Below, one piece after another: positions 40,139 to 48,713 of a stretch of DNA of 64,000 nt. Source of the stretch: Chloroflexota bacterium (GTDB lineage Bacteria; Chloroflexota; Anaerolineae; B4-G1); assembly GCA_024232355.1 (NCBI GenBank), contig JAAEPW010001061.1, forward strand, positions 1 to 64,000. The letters are read 5' to 3'. A model generated the notes under the pieces. It saw only the letters and a list, made by a program, of their open reading frames with translations. It ran no database searches and was not told where the DNA came from. Within the stretch, counting starts at the first letter, position 1. Each line of letters starts with the position of its first letter. Both the position numbers and the translations under genes were made by a program.

Positions 40139-42115
40139 ATGAATTCACCATCCGAAACGCAAAAGAGAACCACCATTATCGTGATCATTGTGATCGCCGT
40201 ACTGGTTGTGTTGTGTCTGTGCCTTTGTTGCTGTGGTATGGGCGCTACATCGTTCATGCTGATGGCTGACGCGGGACTCGCCCCCACGCCAGGGCCTACG
40301 CCTGCCCCGGTTGATTTCCGTCCCGCGGTCCCACCCGACGCGGGCCAAGACCTCCAACAGCGGCTTGCCGAAACATCCACCACCGACACCGACTATTGGC
40401 AGCTCTACGGACAGTTGGAAAGCGAGACTGGCGAACCAGCGACACGCGATCCCGTACAAGAGCCGCCCGAATACCAGGTCGGCGATGTGCATACCTTTTG
40501 GATGTCGGATGAGCAAGCGCAGCGCTACTGGCAGATCGATGCCGAGTTGCACATCAAGACCGATCACGCCTATTTTTACGTGAGCGACGGCACCTCGTTT
40601 GACGCCGATAAACTACGAGAGGCCGCCGATCTCTTTGAATCTCAGATTCACCCCACCAACCAGCGGTACTTTGGCTCGGAACGGATGCCCGGGATCGACA
40701 ACGATCCTCGGATGACAATCTTGGTTACCAACGAGATGCCGTTTGGCATCGCCGGTTACTTTAGCACGGTGGACGAGTACCCCAGCACGATGAAACCGCG
40801 CAGCAATGAGCGAGAGATGATTTATGTCACGTCGAGCTATTTGAACGACTTGGAGATGTTTGGACAGTTGCTCAGCCACGAGTATCAGCACATGATTCAT
40901 TGGAACCAGGATCTCAGCGAGGCGACATGGGTCAATGAGGGGCTTTCCGAGTTGGCCGAAGAGACCAATGGTTACGAGAGTGTGCTTGGCGGCACGCAAT
41001 TCTGGAGCAATCCCGATGTCCAGTTGACCAACTGGGCTGAAGACTCGGATGATCGCCTCCGAAACTATGCTGCCAGCAAGCTGTACCTCAGCTATCTGGG
41101 TGAGCATTATGGTGGATACGAGGTGTTGAGCCGACTGGCTGCCGACGATGCTGATAGCATAGACGGTATCAACCACGTGCTCCAGGCCGGCGAGCACGAT
41201 GTCGATTTCGTGGATGTGTTTGCCGACTGGACAGCTGCCAACTTGCTCGGCGACTCGACTGTTGGCGATGGACAGTATGACTATGATCTGCGTGGTTACA
41301 GAGAACCCCGGATGGAGGCTGCATTGGAGGCCAATGCCACCGAATACGCGGGCTGGGTTCACCAATTCGGCGCGGACTATGTTGAGATTGACCCACAGGC
41401 CGGGCGCAGTGTGACGTTTGAAGGGTCTGGGCTTGTGCGAGTGGCGGCGACCGATCCCCACGCTGGCGAGTTTTCCTGGTGGTCGAACCGGCGCAACATG
41501 ATGAGCAGCAGCCTGACACGCTTGGTGGACTTGGGGGATGTGGAATCAGCCACCCTCCATTTCTGGACGTGGCACAACATCGAAGATGATTTTGACTATG
41601 GTTATGTGATGGTCTCCACTGACGGCGGGCGCACGTGGGAGACGCTGCCGGGGATGCACACGACTGACGAGAATCCGAACAACGCTAACTTTGGGCAGGC
41701 CTATACCGGCAAAAGCGAGTCGTGGCTGGAGGAGCGAATAGACCTGACCCCTTATGCCGGGCAAGAGGTATTGCTTCGTTTTTGGTATATCACTGACCCC
41801 GGCTTGAACCAACCTGGCTGGCTCATTGACGATATCTCGATCCCCGAAATCGGGTTCTCGGACGACGCGGAACAAGAGGACAGCGGTTGGACGGTGGATG
41901 GCTTTGTCCGTTCTTCAAATGACCTTCCCCAAGCGTACAGCGTGCAACTGGTCGAGTATGGCCCGCAGACCAGCGTGCGCCGCTTGGACCTGGACACGGA
42001 GAACAAAGTCGAGGTCGAGTTGGGTGTGGAGACAGATCGGGCGGTGTTGGTCGTGTCTGGGGTGACGTATTGGACATCGGAGCTTGCGCCCTATCGAGTG
42101 ACGATTGAGCCGTAG
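40139..42115 (+). CDS. Membrane-anchored gluzincin-type metalloprotease with immune-inhibitor-like C-terminus
   Basis: 658 residues. TM anchor at 12-35 (IIVIIVIAVLVVLCLCLCC) and a Pro/Thr linker, so the body is outside the cell. The zinc motif is HEYQH in LLSHEYQHMIHW, followed by TWVNEGLSELAEE, in which the Glu of NEG(L)SE is the likely third ligand, as in gluzincins such as M30. From ~470 on a beta-sandwich region (VMVSTDGGRTWETLPG, LTPYAGQEVLLRFWY, PGWLIDDI) matches the C-terminal domain of immune inhibitor A-like proteases. A secreted or surface protease, probably for nutrient breakdown. Confidence 0.85.
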   Translation: MNSPSETQKRTTIIVIIVIAVLVVLCLCLCCCGMGATSFMLMADAGLAPTPGPTPAPVDFRPAVPPDAGQDLQQRLAETSTTDTDYWQLYGQLESETGEPATRDPVQEPPEYQVGDVHTFWMSDEQAQRYWQIDAELHIKTDHAYFYVSDGTSFDADKLREAADLFESQIHPTNQRYFGSERMPGIDNDPRMTILVTNEMPFGIAGYFSTVDEYPSTMKPRSNEREMIYVTSSYLNDLEMFGQLLSHEYQHMIHWNQDLSEATWVNEGLSELAEETNGYESVLGGTQFWSNPDVQLTNWAEDSDDRLRNYAASKLYLSYLGEHYGGYEVLSRLAADDADSIDGINHVLQAGEHDVDFVDVFADWTAANLLGDSTVGDGQYDYDLRGYREPRMEAALEANATEYAGWVHQFGADYVEIDPQAGRSVTFEGSGLVRVAATDPHAGEFSWWSNRRNMMSSSLTRLVDLGDVESATLHFWTWHNIEDDFDYGYVMVSTDGGRTWETLPGMHTTDENPNNANFGQAYTGKSESWLEERIDLTPYAGQEVLLRFWYITDPGLNQPGWLIDDISIPEIGFSDDAEQEDSGWTVDGFVRSSNDLPQAYSVQLVEYGPQTSVRRLDLDTENKVEVELGVETDRAVLVVSGVTYWTSELAPYRVTIEP

Positions 42116-42174
42116 GGTAGGGCGATTGCCAATTTTGTTTCTCATTTTGCCTTGAAAATCCACAGAAATTCTAA

Positions 42175-42203
42175 TTGCCCTTTTTCGTCAAGCATCGTAT
42201 AAT
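42175..42203 (+). promoter_or_regulatory. Sigma-70 promoter
   Basis: TTGCCC (42175-42180), a 17-base spacer and TATAAT (42198-42203), 58 bases before the start of the gene at 42262. Confidence 0.6.
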
Positions 42204-42261
42204 GTGCGAGTAATGTGGAAATTGTCTGTTGAAAAAGTGAACGTGAAAAGAGTAAAAGACT

Positions 42262-43284
42262 ATGTCTACAGAAGCTCCTGTCATATATGTTTTGCCCCAA
42301 GTTCAAGCTGCCCTGGAAGCCGAAGTTGATCGAGCTGGCGGCAGCGGAGGTATAGTAGGTGGGCTTCTCTTTGGTTACCCGCTGGACGAGGGCCGCCGTC
42401 AGGTACTTGGGTGGGCCCGACCGCGCCCCGAAGTTCGTTTTGGGGAAAAGGATTTTTGTCTCGATCAATCACGCACGTCGCAACAATTGGATCAAGCCCG
42501 AAAATTGACTCCAGAAGCCCATTACTGTGGCGTCTGGTACATCCATCGCACACCCAACAAAGAATTGACCGATGAGGAATGGGTGCAGACTCAGTCCGTG
42601 CTAGAGGATCCCGATTTTCGCTTTGATGACCTAGTTTGCTTGGTGGTTTGTCTATATTTTGGCGAGTTGACCTTTTATGCCTCATCCTTTAACAAGTATC
42701 ATTCGGCCAAGGGGCAGTTGCCAACTCCCACGCATCTGTTTTCGGCGATGGATGACTCGCTTGAAGAATCCACCCGGATTGAGTATGCAACTCCGTCGGC
42801 TGCGCCAGAACCGGTGCTTACGTATTGGTACAGAGATCCGGATATTGCTGAACGACTGAATCAAGAGCACGAGCGATTGGCGGAAAAGTATAATATTGAA
42901 GCGACAATGGAGCCTGACGAGCAAATGATTTTTCAATTGATGCCCAAGAGCGGGTACGGCAAACTGGCCTTTTCCTTGGCCTGTGGGCTTGGTTTCCCCG
43001 ACAGTGGGCCGACAGCTTTTCTATCGGCTGGGGGTAAGCGGCATCCATTATTCAGCCCCGGTCTAAACAATTGGTCAACAGAGCATTGGTTGGTTCAAGT
43101 AGCCGATGATATGATCGAGTGGTTGACTTGGTCGCTCGATGAATACCAGAGTGCGGCAAAAGAAGCACTGAATCGAGGTGATTATCAAGAGGCCGCTGAT
43201 TTTCTGACCATAGTACTTTCAATCAATCCGCGCACACCTCGTGCCGCTCGATTGCTGGCGCGGGCACAAGCGCCATTACGCTAG
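42262..43284 (+). CDS. Possible JAB/MPN-like plus E2-like fold fusion protein
   Basis: 340 residues, cytoplasmic. The N-terminal ~150 residues look like an MPN/JAB fold: GGIVGGLLFG at the start, GVWYIHRTPNKELTDEEW where the JAMM motif should be. The first His is a Tyr, so metal binding is doubtful. The middle (~195-290) reads like an E2/RWD fold: ERLNQEHERLAEKYN, a strand pair, GFPDSGPTAFL, KRHPLFSPGLNNW and a closing helix ADDMIEWL, without an obvious active Cys. The last ~45 residues are TPR-like (ALNRGDYQEAADFLTIVL). Fold calls are by pattern only. It has its own promoter and precedes the tRNA-ribosomal operon. Confidence 0.5.
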   Translation: MSTEAPVIYVLPQVQAALEAEVDRAGGSGGIVGGLLFGYPLDEGRRQVLGWARPRPEVRFGEKDFCLDQSRTSQQLDQARKLTPEAHYCGVWYIHRTPNKELTDEEWVQTQSVLEDPDFRFDDLVCLVVCLYFGELTFYASSFNKYHSAKGQLPTPTHLFSAMDDSLEESTRIEYATPSAAPEPVLTYWYRDPDIAERLNQEHERLAEKYNIEATMEPDEQMIFQLMPKSGYGKLAFSLACGLGFPDSGPTAFLSAGGKRHPLFSPGLNNWSTEHWLVQVADDMIEWLTWSLDEYQSAAKEALNRGDYQEAADFLTIVLSINPRTPRAARLLARAQAPLR

Positions 43285-43329
43285 CTGGGCGTCTGCATTG
43301 ATATCCCTCTCCATCATTCATTTTTGAGG

Positions 43330-43357
43330 TTGACACCTTGGCGAAATGAGGTAAAAT
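43330..43357 (+). promoter_or_regulatory. Promoter of the tRNA-rpmG-secE-nusG operon
   Basis: TTGACA (43330-43335), a 16-base spacer and TAAAAT (43352-43357), 45 bases before tRNA-Thr. Confidence 0.65.
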
Positions 43358-43402
43358 TGTGCTCCGACCGGGCAGCAGGTTAAAGTGTGTGATCCGGCGC
43401 TG

Positions 43403-43475
43403 GCCCACGTAGCTCAGTCGGTAGAGCACACCCTTGGTAAGGGTGTGGCCCTCGGTTCAATTCCGAGCGTGGGCT
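43403..43475 (+). tRNA. tRNA-Thr (GGT)
   Basis: A 73-nt cloverleaf. Acceptor GCCCACG/CGTGGGC, D-arm GCTCAGTCGGTAGAGC, anticodon stem CACCC/GGGTG with loop TTGGTAA (anticodon GGT), T-loop TTCAATT. The CCA end is not encoded. Confidence 0.97.
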
Positions 43476-43522
43476 CTAATATATAATAGGCTAAATCTTT
43501 AGCACTTGAATATGGTGATATA

Positions 43523-43687
43523 ATGGCAAAGAAAGCAGTCCGAATGGTAATCACACTTGCATGTATAGAATGCAAGGAACACAATTATACGAGCCAGAAA
43601 AATCGACGTAATGATTCTGGTCGTCTCGAGTTGAACAAGTTCTGTCCCCGCTGTCGCAAGCATACAGCGCATCGCGAGACAAAGTAG
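43523..43687 (+). CDS. rpmG: 50S ribosomal protein L33
   Basis: A 54-residue basic protein ([20 protein letters not shown] at its start) with the four-Cys zinc ribbon, CIEC and CPRC, and the end HTAHRETK usual for L33. It lies between two tRNA genes, an arrangement common before secE-nusG in many bacteria. Confidence 0.95.
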   Translation: MAKKAVRMVITLACIECKEHNYTSQKNRRNDSGRLELNKFCPRCRKHTAHRETK

Positions 43688-43696
43688 GGCGTTCGT

Positions 43697-43770
43697 AGGC
43701 CAGTAGCTCAATTTGGCAGAGCAACGGTCTCCAAAACCGTAGGTTGCGGGTTCGATTCCTGCCTGGCCTG
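43697..43770 (+). tRNA. tRNA-Trp (CCA)
   Basis: A 74-nt cloverleaf. Acceptor AGGCCAG/CTGGCCT, D-arm GCTCAATTTGGCAGAGC, anticodon stem ACGGT/ACCGT with loop CTCCAAA (anticodon CCA), T-loop TTCGATT, discriminator G. The 3' CCA is not encoded. Confidence 0.97.
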
Positions 43771-43780
43771 CCTGAGATGA

Positions 43781-43821
43781 ACTTCAAGACACCGCCATAC
43801 ATGGAGGCGGTGTCTTGAAGT
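43781..43821 (+). promoter_or_regulatory. Perfect 16-bp hairpin between tRNA-Trp and secE
   Basis: Stem ACTTCAAGACACCGCC (43781-43796) and its complement (43806-43821) with a 9-base loop. No T-run follows, so it is more likely an RNA processing or stability element of the tRNA-mRNA transcript than a terminator. Confidence 0.6.
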
Positions 43822-43852
43822 GTAGGTAACCTGATATAGGGAGACACGAAAC

Positions 43853-44158
43853 GTGGCAAAGTCGGCAAAAAAGAAGGCAGCAAAACCAAAGGAAAATGCT
43901 ATCGCGCGCTATCTGCGAGAAACACGTATCGAGTTGCGCAAGGTGCACTGGCCCACGCGTGAGGAGGCCTGGAACTTGACAAAGGTCGTTATGGCCGTCA
44001 CTGTCTCTATGGCTATTTTCCTGGGTGCGTTAGATAAACTGTTTGACATAGAACTAAAGGGGATCATAGAAGGAAACGCAATTGCCATTGGTGCAGTGGT
44101 TGTGGTTTTTGTCGCGGGTGTGTTGACTGTCGTGATCTTGAATCGGCAAGCGGCATAA
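43853..44158 (+). CDS. secE: Preprotein translocase subunit SecE
   Basis: 101 residues with a GTG start at 43853 (AGGGAG site). A Lys-rich N-terminus, then RETRIELRKVHWPTREEAW, the SecE signature, and a single C-terminal membrane helix (~75-96). A helix at 45-60 is also hydrophobic. It is part of the SecYEG channel. It lies directly before nusG, as usual. Confidence 0.95.
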   Translation: MAKSAKKKAAKPKENAIARYLRETRIELRKVHWPTREEAWNLTKVVMAVTVSMAIFLGALDKLFDIELKGIIEGNAIAIGAVVVVFVAGVLTVVILNRQAA

Positions 44159-44190
44159 TAGATTAAATTGGAAAAGGTCAGGTAACGACA

Positions 44191-44898
44191 ATGTTCGCAG
44201 AGCAAGTCGAGCCCGATGCGGTACCGGTAGCAGAAGACAATACTGATGCGCTAGCGTCAGCTTCGCCGGAAACTGTAGATGATATGGCTAAAGACGTCTT
44301 GGCAGAAGAGGTAGCCAGAGTCACGGAATCCCAGGTTGAAGATATTTCTGAGGCAGTTGAAGCTGTTCCTCAGGACGATCGGGCTTGGTACGTCGTGCAT
44401 TGCTACTCTGGCTATGAGAACAAAGTTAAACACAACCTGGAGCAACGCATCGAGACGATGCAAATGCAAAACCAGATTTTTCAGGTTGTAGTCCCGACCG
44501 AAGACGAGATGGAAGTTCGTGATGGGAAGCGAAGGGTAATTGAGAGACGTGTTTTCCCGGGGTATATCCTGGTACAAATGTCTCTGACTGATGATTCCTG
44601 GTTTGTGGTACGTAATACACCTGGGGTCACTGGGTTTGTGGGAATGGGAAACGAACCGACTCCCTTGCGTCCTGAAGAAGTTCAGGCTATTATGAAGCGC
44701 ATGGAGGCCGAAGCCCCCAAGATCAAAGTTACTTTTAAACCGGGCCAAAAAGTCCGCATCATTGATGGTCCTTTTAACGAGTTTATCGGTGTGGTGGACG
44801 AGATCGATATGGAACGGGCCAAAGTGCGCGTAATGGTCTCTTTCTTTGGTCGCGAGACGCCAGTCGAACTCGACTTTTTGCAAGTCGAAAAAACATAG
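44191..44898 (+). CDS. nusG: Transcription termination/antitermination protein NusG
   Basis: 235 residues. NGN domain (~66-175): WYVVHCYSGYENKVKHNLE, FPGYILVQM, VRNTPGVTGFVG; then the KOW domain (~180-235): FKPGQKVRIIDGPFNEFIG. The first ~65 residues are an acidic, low-complexity extension not found in E. coli NusG. It binds RNA polymerase and links it to Rho or to the ribosome. Confidence 0.96.
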   Translation: MFAEQVEPDAVPVAEDNTDALASASPETVDDMAKDVLAEEVARVTESQVEDISEAVEAVPQDDRAWYVVHCYSGYENKVKHNLEQRIETMQMQNQIFQVVVPTEDEMEVRDGKRRVIERRVFPGYILVQMSLTDDSWFVVRNTPGVTGFVGMGNEPTPLRPEEVQAIMKRMEAEAPKIKVTFKPGQKVRIIDGPFNEFIGVVDEIDMERAKVRVMVSFFGRETPVELDFLQVEKT

Positions 44899-44930
44899 TC
44901 AATATGTAATTTGTGTTTGGATGGAGGACG

Positions 44931-45353
44931 ATGAAAAAGGTCAAAGCAGTCGTAAAGTTACAAATACCGGCCGGGAAGGCCAATCCAGCCCCACCAGTAG
45001 GACCTGCACTGGCACAGCACGGTATCAACCTGATGCAATTCTGCAAAGAGTACAATGCTCGTACAAGTGGTCAGGTAGGAAACATTATCCCGGCAGAGAT
45101 CACCATTTATCAGGATGGATCATTCAAGTTTCTGCTCAAGACACCACCCACACCCGATCTGTTGCGAAAGGCGGCCGGTGTGGAACGTGGGTCGGGCGAA
45201 CCGAACCGGGACAAGGTTGGAAGCATCACTCAAGCTCAATTAGAAGAGATCGCTCAACTAAAGATGAAAGACCTGAATGCCATCAATCTCGAAGGCGCGC
45301 TGCGGCAGATTGAAGGCACTGCACGGAGTATGGGGATTACCATCGTAGGGTAA
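44931..45353 (+). CDS. rplK: 50S ribosomal protein L11
   Basis: 140 residues from ATG 44931 after GGAGGA; the upstream in-frame codon is not the start. [20 protein letters not shown] and [11 protein letters not shown] are L11 signatures. The protein forms the L7/L12 stalk base and GTPase centre with 23S rRNA. Confidence 0.97.
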   Translation: MKKVKAVVKLQIPAGKANPAPPVGPALAQHGINLMQFCKEYNARTSGQVGNIIPAEITIYQDGSFKFLLKTPPTPDLLRKAAGVERGSGEPNRDKVGSITQAQLEEIAQLKMKDLNAINLEGALRQIEGTARSMGITIVG

Positions 45354-45365
45354 TTCATCAAGTCA

Positions 45366-45394
45366 GTGGGAGGGCCCAAGCCCGTTAGTACCAC
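45366..45394 (+). promoter_or_regulatory. L1-binding-like mRNA site between rplK and rplA
   Basis: GTGGGAGGG..CCC.GTTAGTACCAC folds with outer GTGG/CCAC and inner GGGC/GCCC stems around an asymmetric loop, like the rRNA target of L1. It lies just before the rplA ribosome site, where L1 feedback sites are common. Confidence 0.55.
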
Positions 45395-45406
45395 CTAGGA
45401 GGAAAG

Positions 45407-46126
45407 ATGCCACAACGAGGCAAAAAATATAACACAGCGTTAGAGAAAATAGATCGTTTAAAATTCTATTCATCGAAAGAGGCACTCCGACTGGTGAAAG
45501 AAACCAGTTACGCTAGTTTTGATGAAACAGTGGAAACGCACTTTCGGTTGGGAGTAGACCCACGGCATGCTGACCAGCAAGTGCGTGGTGTGGTCATGAT
45601 GCCCCATGGTCTAGGGAAACAAGTACGAGTGTTGGTTTTTGCCGCTGGCGAGGCGGATAAAATCGCGCAGGATGCTGGTGCTGATTACGTGGCTTCTGAC
45701 GATGAGTGGATCAAAAAGATCCAGGGCGGTTGGACAGATTTTGACGTGGCCATCGCAGTTCCAGAGATGATGGGGAAAGTTGGGCGGTTGGGCCGCGTTT
45801 TGGGTCCACGGGGGCTGATGCCCAGTCCCAAGGCTGGTACGATCGCCAAGGCTGAAGACCTGCCTCGGTTGATCGAAGAAGCAAAGGCCGGTCGTGTCGA
45901 GTTTCGCGTTGACAAGACTTCCAATTTGCACACGCCTATCGGCAAAGTCAGTTTTTCACTGGATAATCTGTTCGATAACTTTGCGGCAATGATGGATGCG
46001 ATGAAAAAAGCCCGACCTTCTGCCAGCAAAGGAACATACATCCGAAAAATCACGGTTACATCTACGATGGGGCCTGGGGTCAAAATAGACCCAATTGAGG
46101 CTCAGTCGTTGGAGACTGCGTTCTAG
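45407..46126 (+). CDS. rplA: 50S ribosomal protein L1
   Basis: 239 residues with AGGAGG before ATG 45407. Signatures: [34 protein letters not shown] and [17 protein letters not shown]. It forms the L1 stalk and represses its own mRNA in many bacteria. Confidence 0.97.
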   Translation: MPQRGKKYNTALEKIDRLKFYSSKEALRLVKETSYASFDETVETHFRLGVDPRHADQQVRGVVMMPHGLGKQVRVLVFAAGEADKIAQDAGADYVASDDEWIKKIQGGWTDFDVAIAVPEMMGKVGRLGRVLGPRGLMPSPKAGTIAKAEDLPRLIEEAKAGRVEFRVDKTSNLHTPIGKVSFSLDNLFDNFAAMMDAMKKARPSASKGTYIRKITVTSTMGPGVKIDPIEAQSLETAF

Positions 46127-46140
46127 GCAATTTGTTCGGA

Positions 46141-46230
46141 AAACCTCAAGCCAAGGACAGCAGGTGCGCTCCAGGTTGTGTCTTACTGGACCACTGAGCG
46201 CTTAAATTTGACCTGCCGAGGCAAGAGACA
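46141..46230 (+). promoter_or_regulatory. Ribosomal protein L10 leader
   Basis: The region has the consensus of the L10 leader: CCAAGGACAGCAGGTGC near its start and GACCTGCCGAGGC near its end, placed directly before rplJ. L10-L12 binding to this RNA lowers expression of rplJ-rplL. Confidence 0.8.
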
Positions 46231-46256
46231 GTTTTCATCTGTGAATTAGGTGAGAG

Positions 46257-46293
46257 ATGTCCCTGCGTCGGCATGGCGCAGGGACATTTTTTT
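46257..46293 (+). terminator. Attenuator terminator before rplJ
   Basis: 11-base perfect stem (ATGTCCCTGCG, 46257-46267, with 46277-46287), 9-base loop and a T7 run. Its place between the L10 leader and rplJ indicates transcription attenuation. Confidence 0.85.
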
Positions 46294-46313
46294 CATAAAG
46301 GAGGTGAGGTGAA

Positions 46314-46886
46314 TTGGCAATTTCAAAGCAGAGAAAGGACGAACTCGTTGCACAATACATAGAGCAACTCGAACAAAGTAAGGGGATCATACTGGTCGAC
46401 TTTCGGGGCCTTGGTGTGAATGATACAGATGGCATCAGACACGCGATGCGTTCTACCGGTGGCAAGTTTCAAGTAGTCAAGAATCGGTTGATGTTGTTGG
46501 CTTTGCAGAAAGCAGGGATGTCGCTTCCTGCTGAGTGGCTGCTCGGGCCAACGGCTATCGGTTTTTGTTACGATGAGGTACCACCAGTAGCAAAGATATT
46601 TACAGATACGGCAAAGGATTTGGAAGCATTGCGTATCAAGGGTGGGTTGATTGGTGCGTCGGTGCTCGAATCGGGCCAAGTGCGTACCATTGCTAACCTT
46701 CCGTCCAAGGAAGTACTCTTGAGCCAGGTGCTTGGTACCATCAATGCTCCGGCCACTCAGGTGGTTGGTGTCGTCGCTAGTGGGATTCGGCAGATACTTA
46801 ACGTTTTGCAGGCCCACGTAGACAAGTTGGAAGAGTCAGGCGGTGCATCTACTGCCGCAATGGAACAGGCCGTTGAGCCTGCCTAA
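46314..46886 (+). CDS. rplJ: 50S ribosomal protein L10
   Basis: 190 residues from a TTG start at 46314, preceded by AGGAGGTGAGGTGA. The N-terminal RNA-binding part has ILVDFRGLGV and VVKNRLMLLAL; the C-terminal helix (VLQAHVDKLEES) binds L12 dimers. Regulated by the leader and attenuator just upstream. Confidence 0.96.
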   Translation: MAISKQRKDELVAQYIEQLEQSKGIILVDFRGLGVNDTDGIRHAMRSTGGKFQVVKNRLMLLALQKAGMSLPAEWLLGPTAIGFCYDEVPPVAKIFTDTAKDLEALRIKGGLIGASVLESGQVRTIANLPSKEVLLSQVLGTINAPATQVVGVVASGIRQILNVLQAHVDKLEESGGASTAAMEQAVEPA

Positions 46887-46952
46887 GCGTTGTTCGGAAA
46901 TAACCAACAAAATTCATACACAAAAGTGTTCAATTAAGGAGAAATAGAAACA

Positions 46953-47327
46953 ATGGCAGATCTAGAAAAAATTGTAGAGGAAATCAGTCAACTCTCGTTG
47001 CTTGAAGCATCCGAGTTGGTCAAGATGCTAGAGGACAAGTTGGGCGTGAGCGCGGCTGCGCCCGTAGCGATGGCCGCAATGCCTATGGCCGCCGCTGCCG
47101 AACTGGAGGAAGAAAAGACCGAGTTCGACGTCGTTCTCAAAGAAATCGGCCCCAAGAAGATCGAAGTGATCAAGACCGTACGGCAACTCACCGCTCTGGG
47201 TTTGAGAGAAGCCAAAGAGATGGTAGACAGTGCACCCAGCGTTGTGATGGAAGCCGCAGCCAAAGATGCAGCCGAAGATGCCAAGTCCAAACTGGAAGGC
47301 GCTGGCGCAGTCATCGAACTCAAGTAA
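46953..47327 (+). CDS. rplL: 50S ribosomal protein L7/L12
   Basis: 124 residues. N-terminal dimer domain, an Ala-rich hinge ([13 protein letters not shown]) and the C-terminal domain [20 protein letters not shown] with [13 protein letters not shown]. Factor-recruiting stalk protein, present in several copies per ribosome. Confidence 0.97.
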   Translation: MADLEKIVEEISQLSLLEASELVKMLEDKLGVSAAAPVAMAAMPMAAAAELEEEKTEFDVVLKEIGPKKIEVIKTVRQLTALGLREAKEMVDSAPSVVMEAAAKDAAEDAKSKLEGAGAVIELK

Positions 47328-47385
47328 TCGGTGTTTTTTGATTTCCGCACAAGGTTGAAATCAACGAACCCGGCTTGAACACCAC

Positions 47386-47419
47386 CAGGGCGCTCACTCT
47401 GAGCGCCCTGATGTTTTTT
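47386..47419 (+). terminator. Rho-independent terminator of the ribosomal operon
   Basis: 10-base perfect stem CAGGGCGCTC/GAGCGCCCTG with a 5-base loop, then ATG and T6. It follows rplL by about 60 bases and precedes the convergent thiF-like gene. Confidence 0.9.
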
Positions 47420-47435
47420 ATGTTGTTTGTTTGAC

Positions 47436-48272
47436 TCAGCCCAGTCTCAGAATCTCGACTGCGCCGGATTCCATATCCATCACCAACAGACGGTGTCGCA
47501 ACAAGTCCCCTTGGCCCACCAGGATTTTGACGACTTCTTGTGCCTCCCAAGCCGCCACGGCCATCGGCGTTGCTGCCGGGGTGCCCAATTTCGATTCTAG
47601 TCCCTGTTCTGGGAGTTCCTGCTCCCCATAGAGGCTGCGCAGGCCAGGGTCGCCAGGGAAAATGGTCATCACCTGCCCCAAGAAACCCGCGATACTCCCG
47701 TGTACCATTGGGATGCCTAACGCCCGCGCGCCATCCTGCAAGACCATACGAATCGGCAAACGGTCGAGCGCGTCTACGACCACGTCTGCCTCTTTTAAAA
47801 GCAGAGATAGATTTTCTTGGGTGAGCATGATCGAATGATCGCTTACCTCCACCGCGCTGTTAATTGCGGCGACGCGTTGTTTTGCGGCCCGAGTCTTTTC
47901 TGTTCCGAGTTTCGTCTCGGCGCTCAAAAGCTGACGGTTAAAGTTGTGTTCTTCAAAGACATCGCCATCTATCAAGATCAACCGCCCCACGCCCATTCGG
48001 GCAAGCGCCTCCGTGATGTATCCGCCCAGCCCGCCTTGCCCCACGACTGCCACTGTCGCCTGCAGGAGCTTGGCTTGGCCCTTGGGACCAATCGTGCCCA
48101 TGTTACGCAGGTAACGCCAGGGAACGATGTCTGCTTCCAGTGCAGTCCATTCTATTTTTCTTACCGGGCAATTGAACTCGGTAGCTAGTTCGTGTACCTG
48201 CTGCAGGCGGATGATGCGGATACCATCAACCGTTTCTGCAAGCGCACTAATGCGTTTTGGTAAATCATTCAC
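47436..48272 (-). CDS. ThiF/MoeB-family adenylyltransferase (E1-like)
   Basis: 278 residues. Residues ~1-70 form an extra N-terminal part. The E1 fold shows VVGQGGLGGYITEALARMG (ATP loop), LIDGDVFEEHNFNRQLL with the Arg finger, and VDALDRLPIRM. The zinc CxxC pairs and the catalytic Cys of MoeB/ThiF are absent. The family adenylates the C-terminus of a sulfur-carrier protein (ThiS, MoaD). Its start overlaps the IscU stop (ATGA), so it is coupled to Fe-S/persulfide supply. Which carrier it serves cannot be told. Confidence 0.88.
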   Translation of the reverse strand: MNDLPKRISALAETVDGIRIIRLQQVHELATEFNCPVRKIEWTALEADIVPWRYLRNMGTIGPKGQAKLLQATVAVVGQGGLGGYITEALARMGVGRLILIDGDVFEEHNFNRQLLSAETKLGTEKTRAAKQRVAAINSAVEVSDHSIMLTQENLSLLLKEADVVVDALDRLPIRMVLQDGARALGIPMVHGSIAGFLGQVMTIFPGDPGLRSLYGEQELPEQGLESKLGTPAATPMAVAAWEAQEVVKILVGQGDLLRHRLLVMDMESGAVEILRLG

Positions 48273-48673
48273 TGATTGATTATCCGTCCATTATTTCTCT
48301 TGGCTTGATAGTCCTCTATTGCTGCCCTGACTGCTTCTTCAGCCAGCATCGAGCAGTGCATCTTTACTGGTGGCAGACCATCCAGCGCGGTAGCCACGTC
48401 ACGGTTGGTGACATGCAACGCTTCCTCAATCGTTTTCCCTTTGACCAGTTCGGTCACCATAGATGAGGTAGCGATAGCCGCTCCGCAACCAAAAGTCTTG
48501 AATTTTACATCCTCAATTTGTTCTTTGTGAACTTTGATCGTGATTTGCATCATATCGCCGCAGGTAGGGTTGCCTACCATCCCCACGCCGTCGGCGTTTT
48601 CAATTTCTCCCACATTGCGTGGGTTTTGGTAATGATCCATCACTTTTTCACTGTACTGTCCAAATCCTGCCAA
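48269..48673 (-). CDS. iscU: Fe-S cluster scaffold IscU/NifU-like
   Basis: 134 residues. The three cluster Cys are present in NPTCGDMM, FGCGAAIATSS and KMHCSMLAEE, with Asp following the first. It builds [2Fe-2S] clusters from sulfur given by the desulfurase. 40 bases after the desulfurase gene and overlapping the thiF-like gene; no iron-donor or ferredoxin gene is next to it. Confidence 0.95.
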   Translation of the reverse strand: MAGFGQYSEKVMDHYQNPRNVGEIENADGVGMVGNPTCGDMMQITIKVHKEQIEDVKFKTFGCGAAIATSSMVTELVKGKTIEEALHVTNRDVATALDGLPPVKMHCSMLAEEAVRAAIEDYQAKRNNGRIINQ

Positions 48674-48713
48674 AGCTTGACCTCCTCGTTCTGTGCAAAT
48701 CTAATGGTATTGA

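Noticed and set aside
43781..43821. Rho-independent terminator between tRNA-Trp and secE
   Set aside because: No T-run on the plus strand and the downstream genes have no clear promoter of their own.
42262..48272. A complete bacterial ubiquitin-like system (JAB/E2-like protein with the ThiF-like protein)
   Set aside because: The two genes are about 4 kb apart, on opposite strands and in separate operons, with no ubiquitin-like gene between them.
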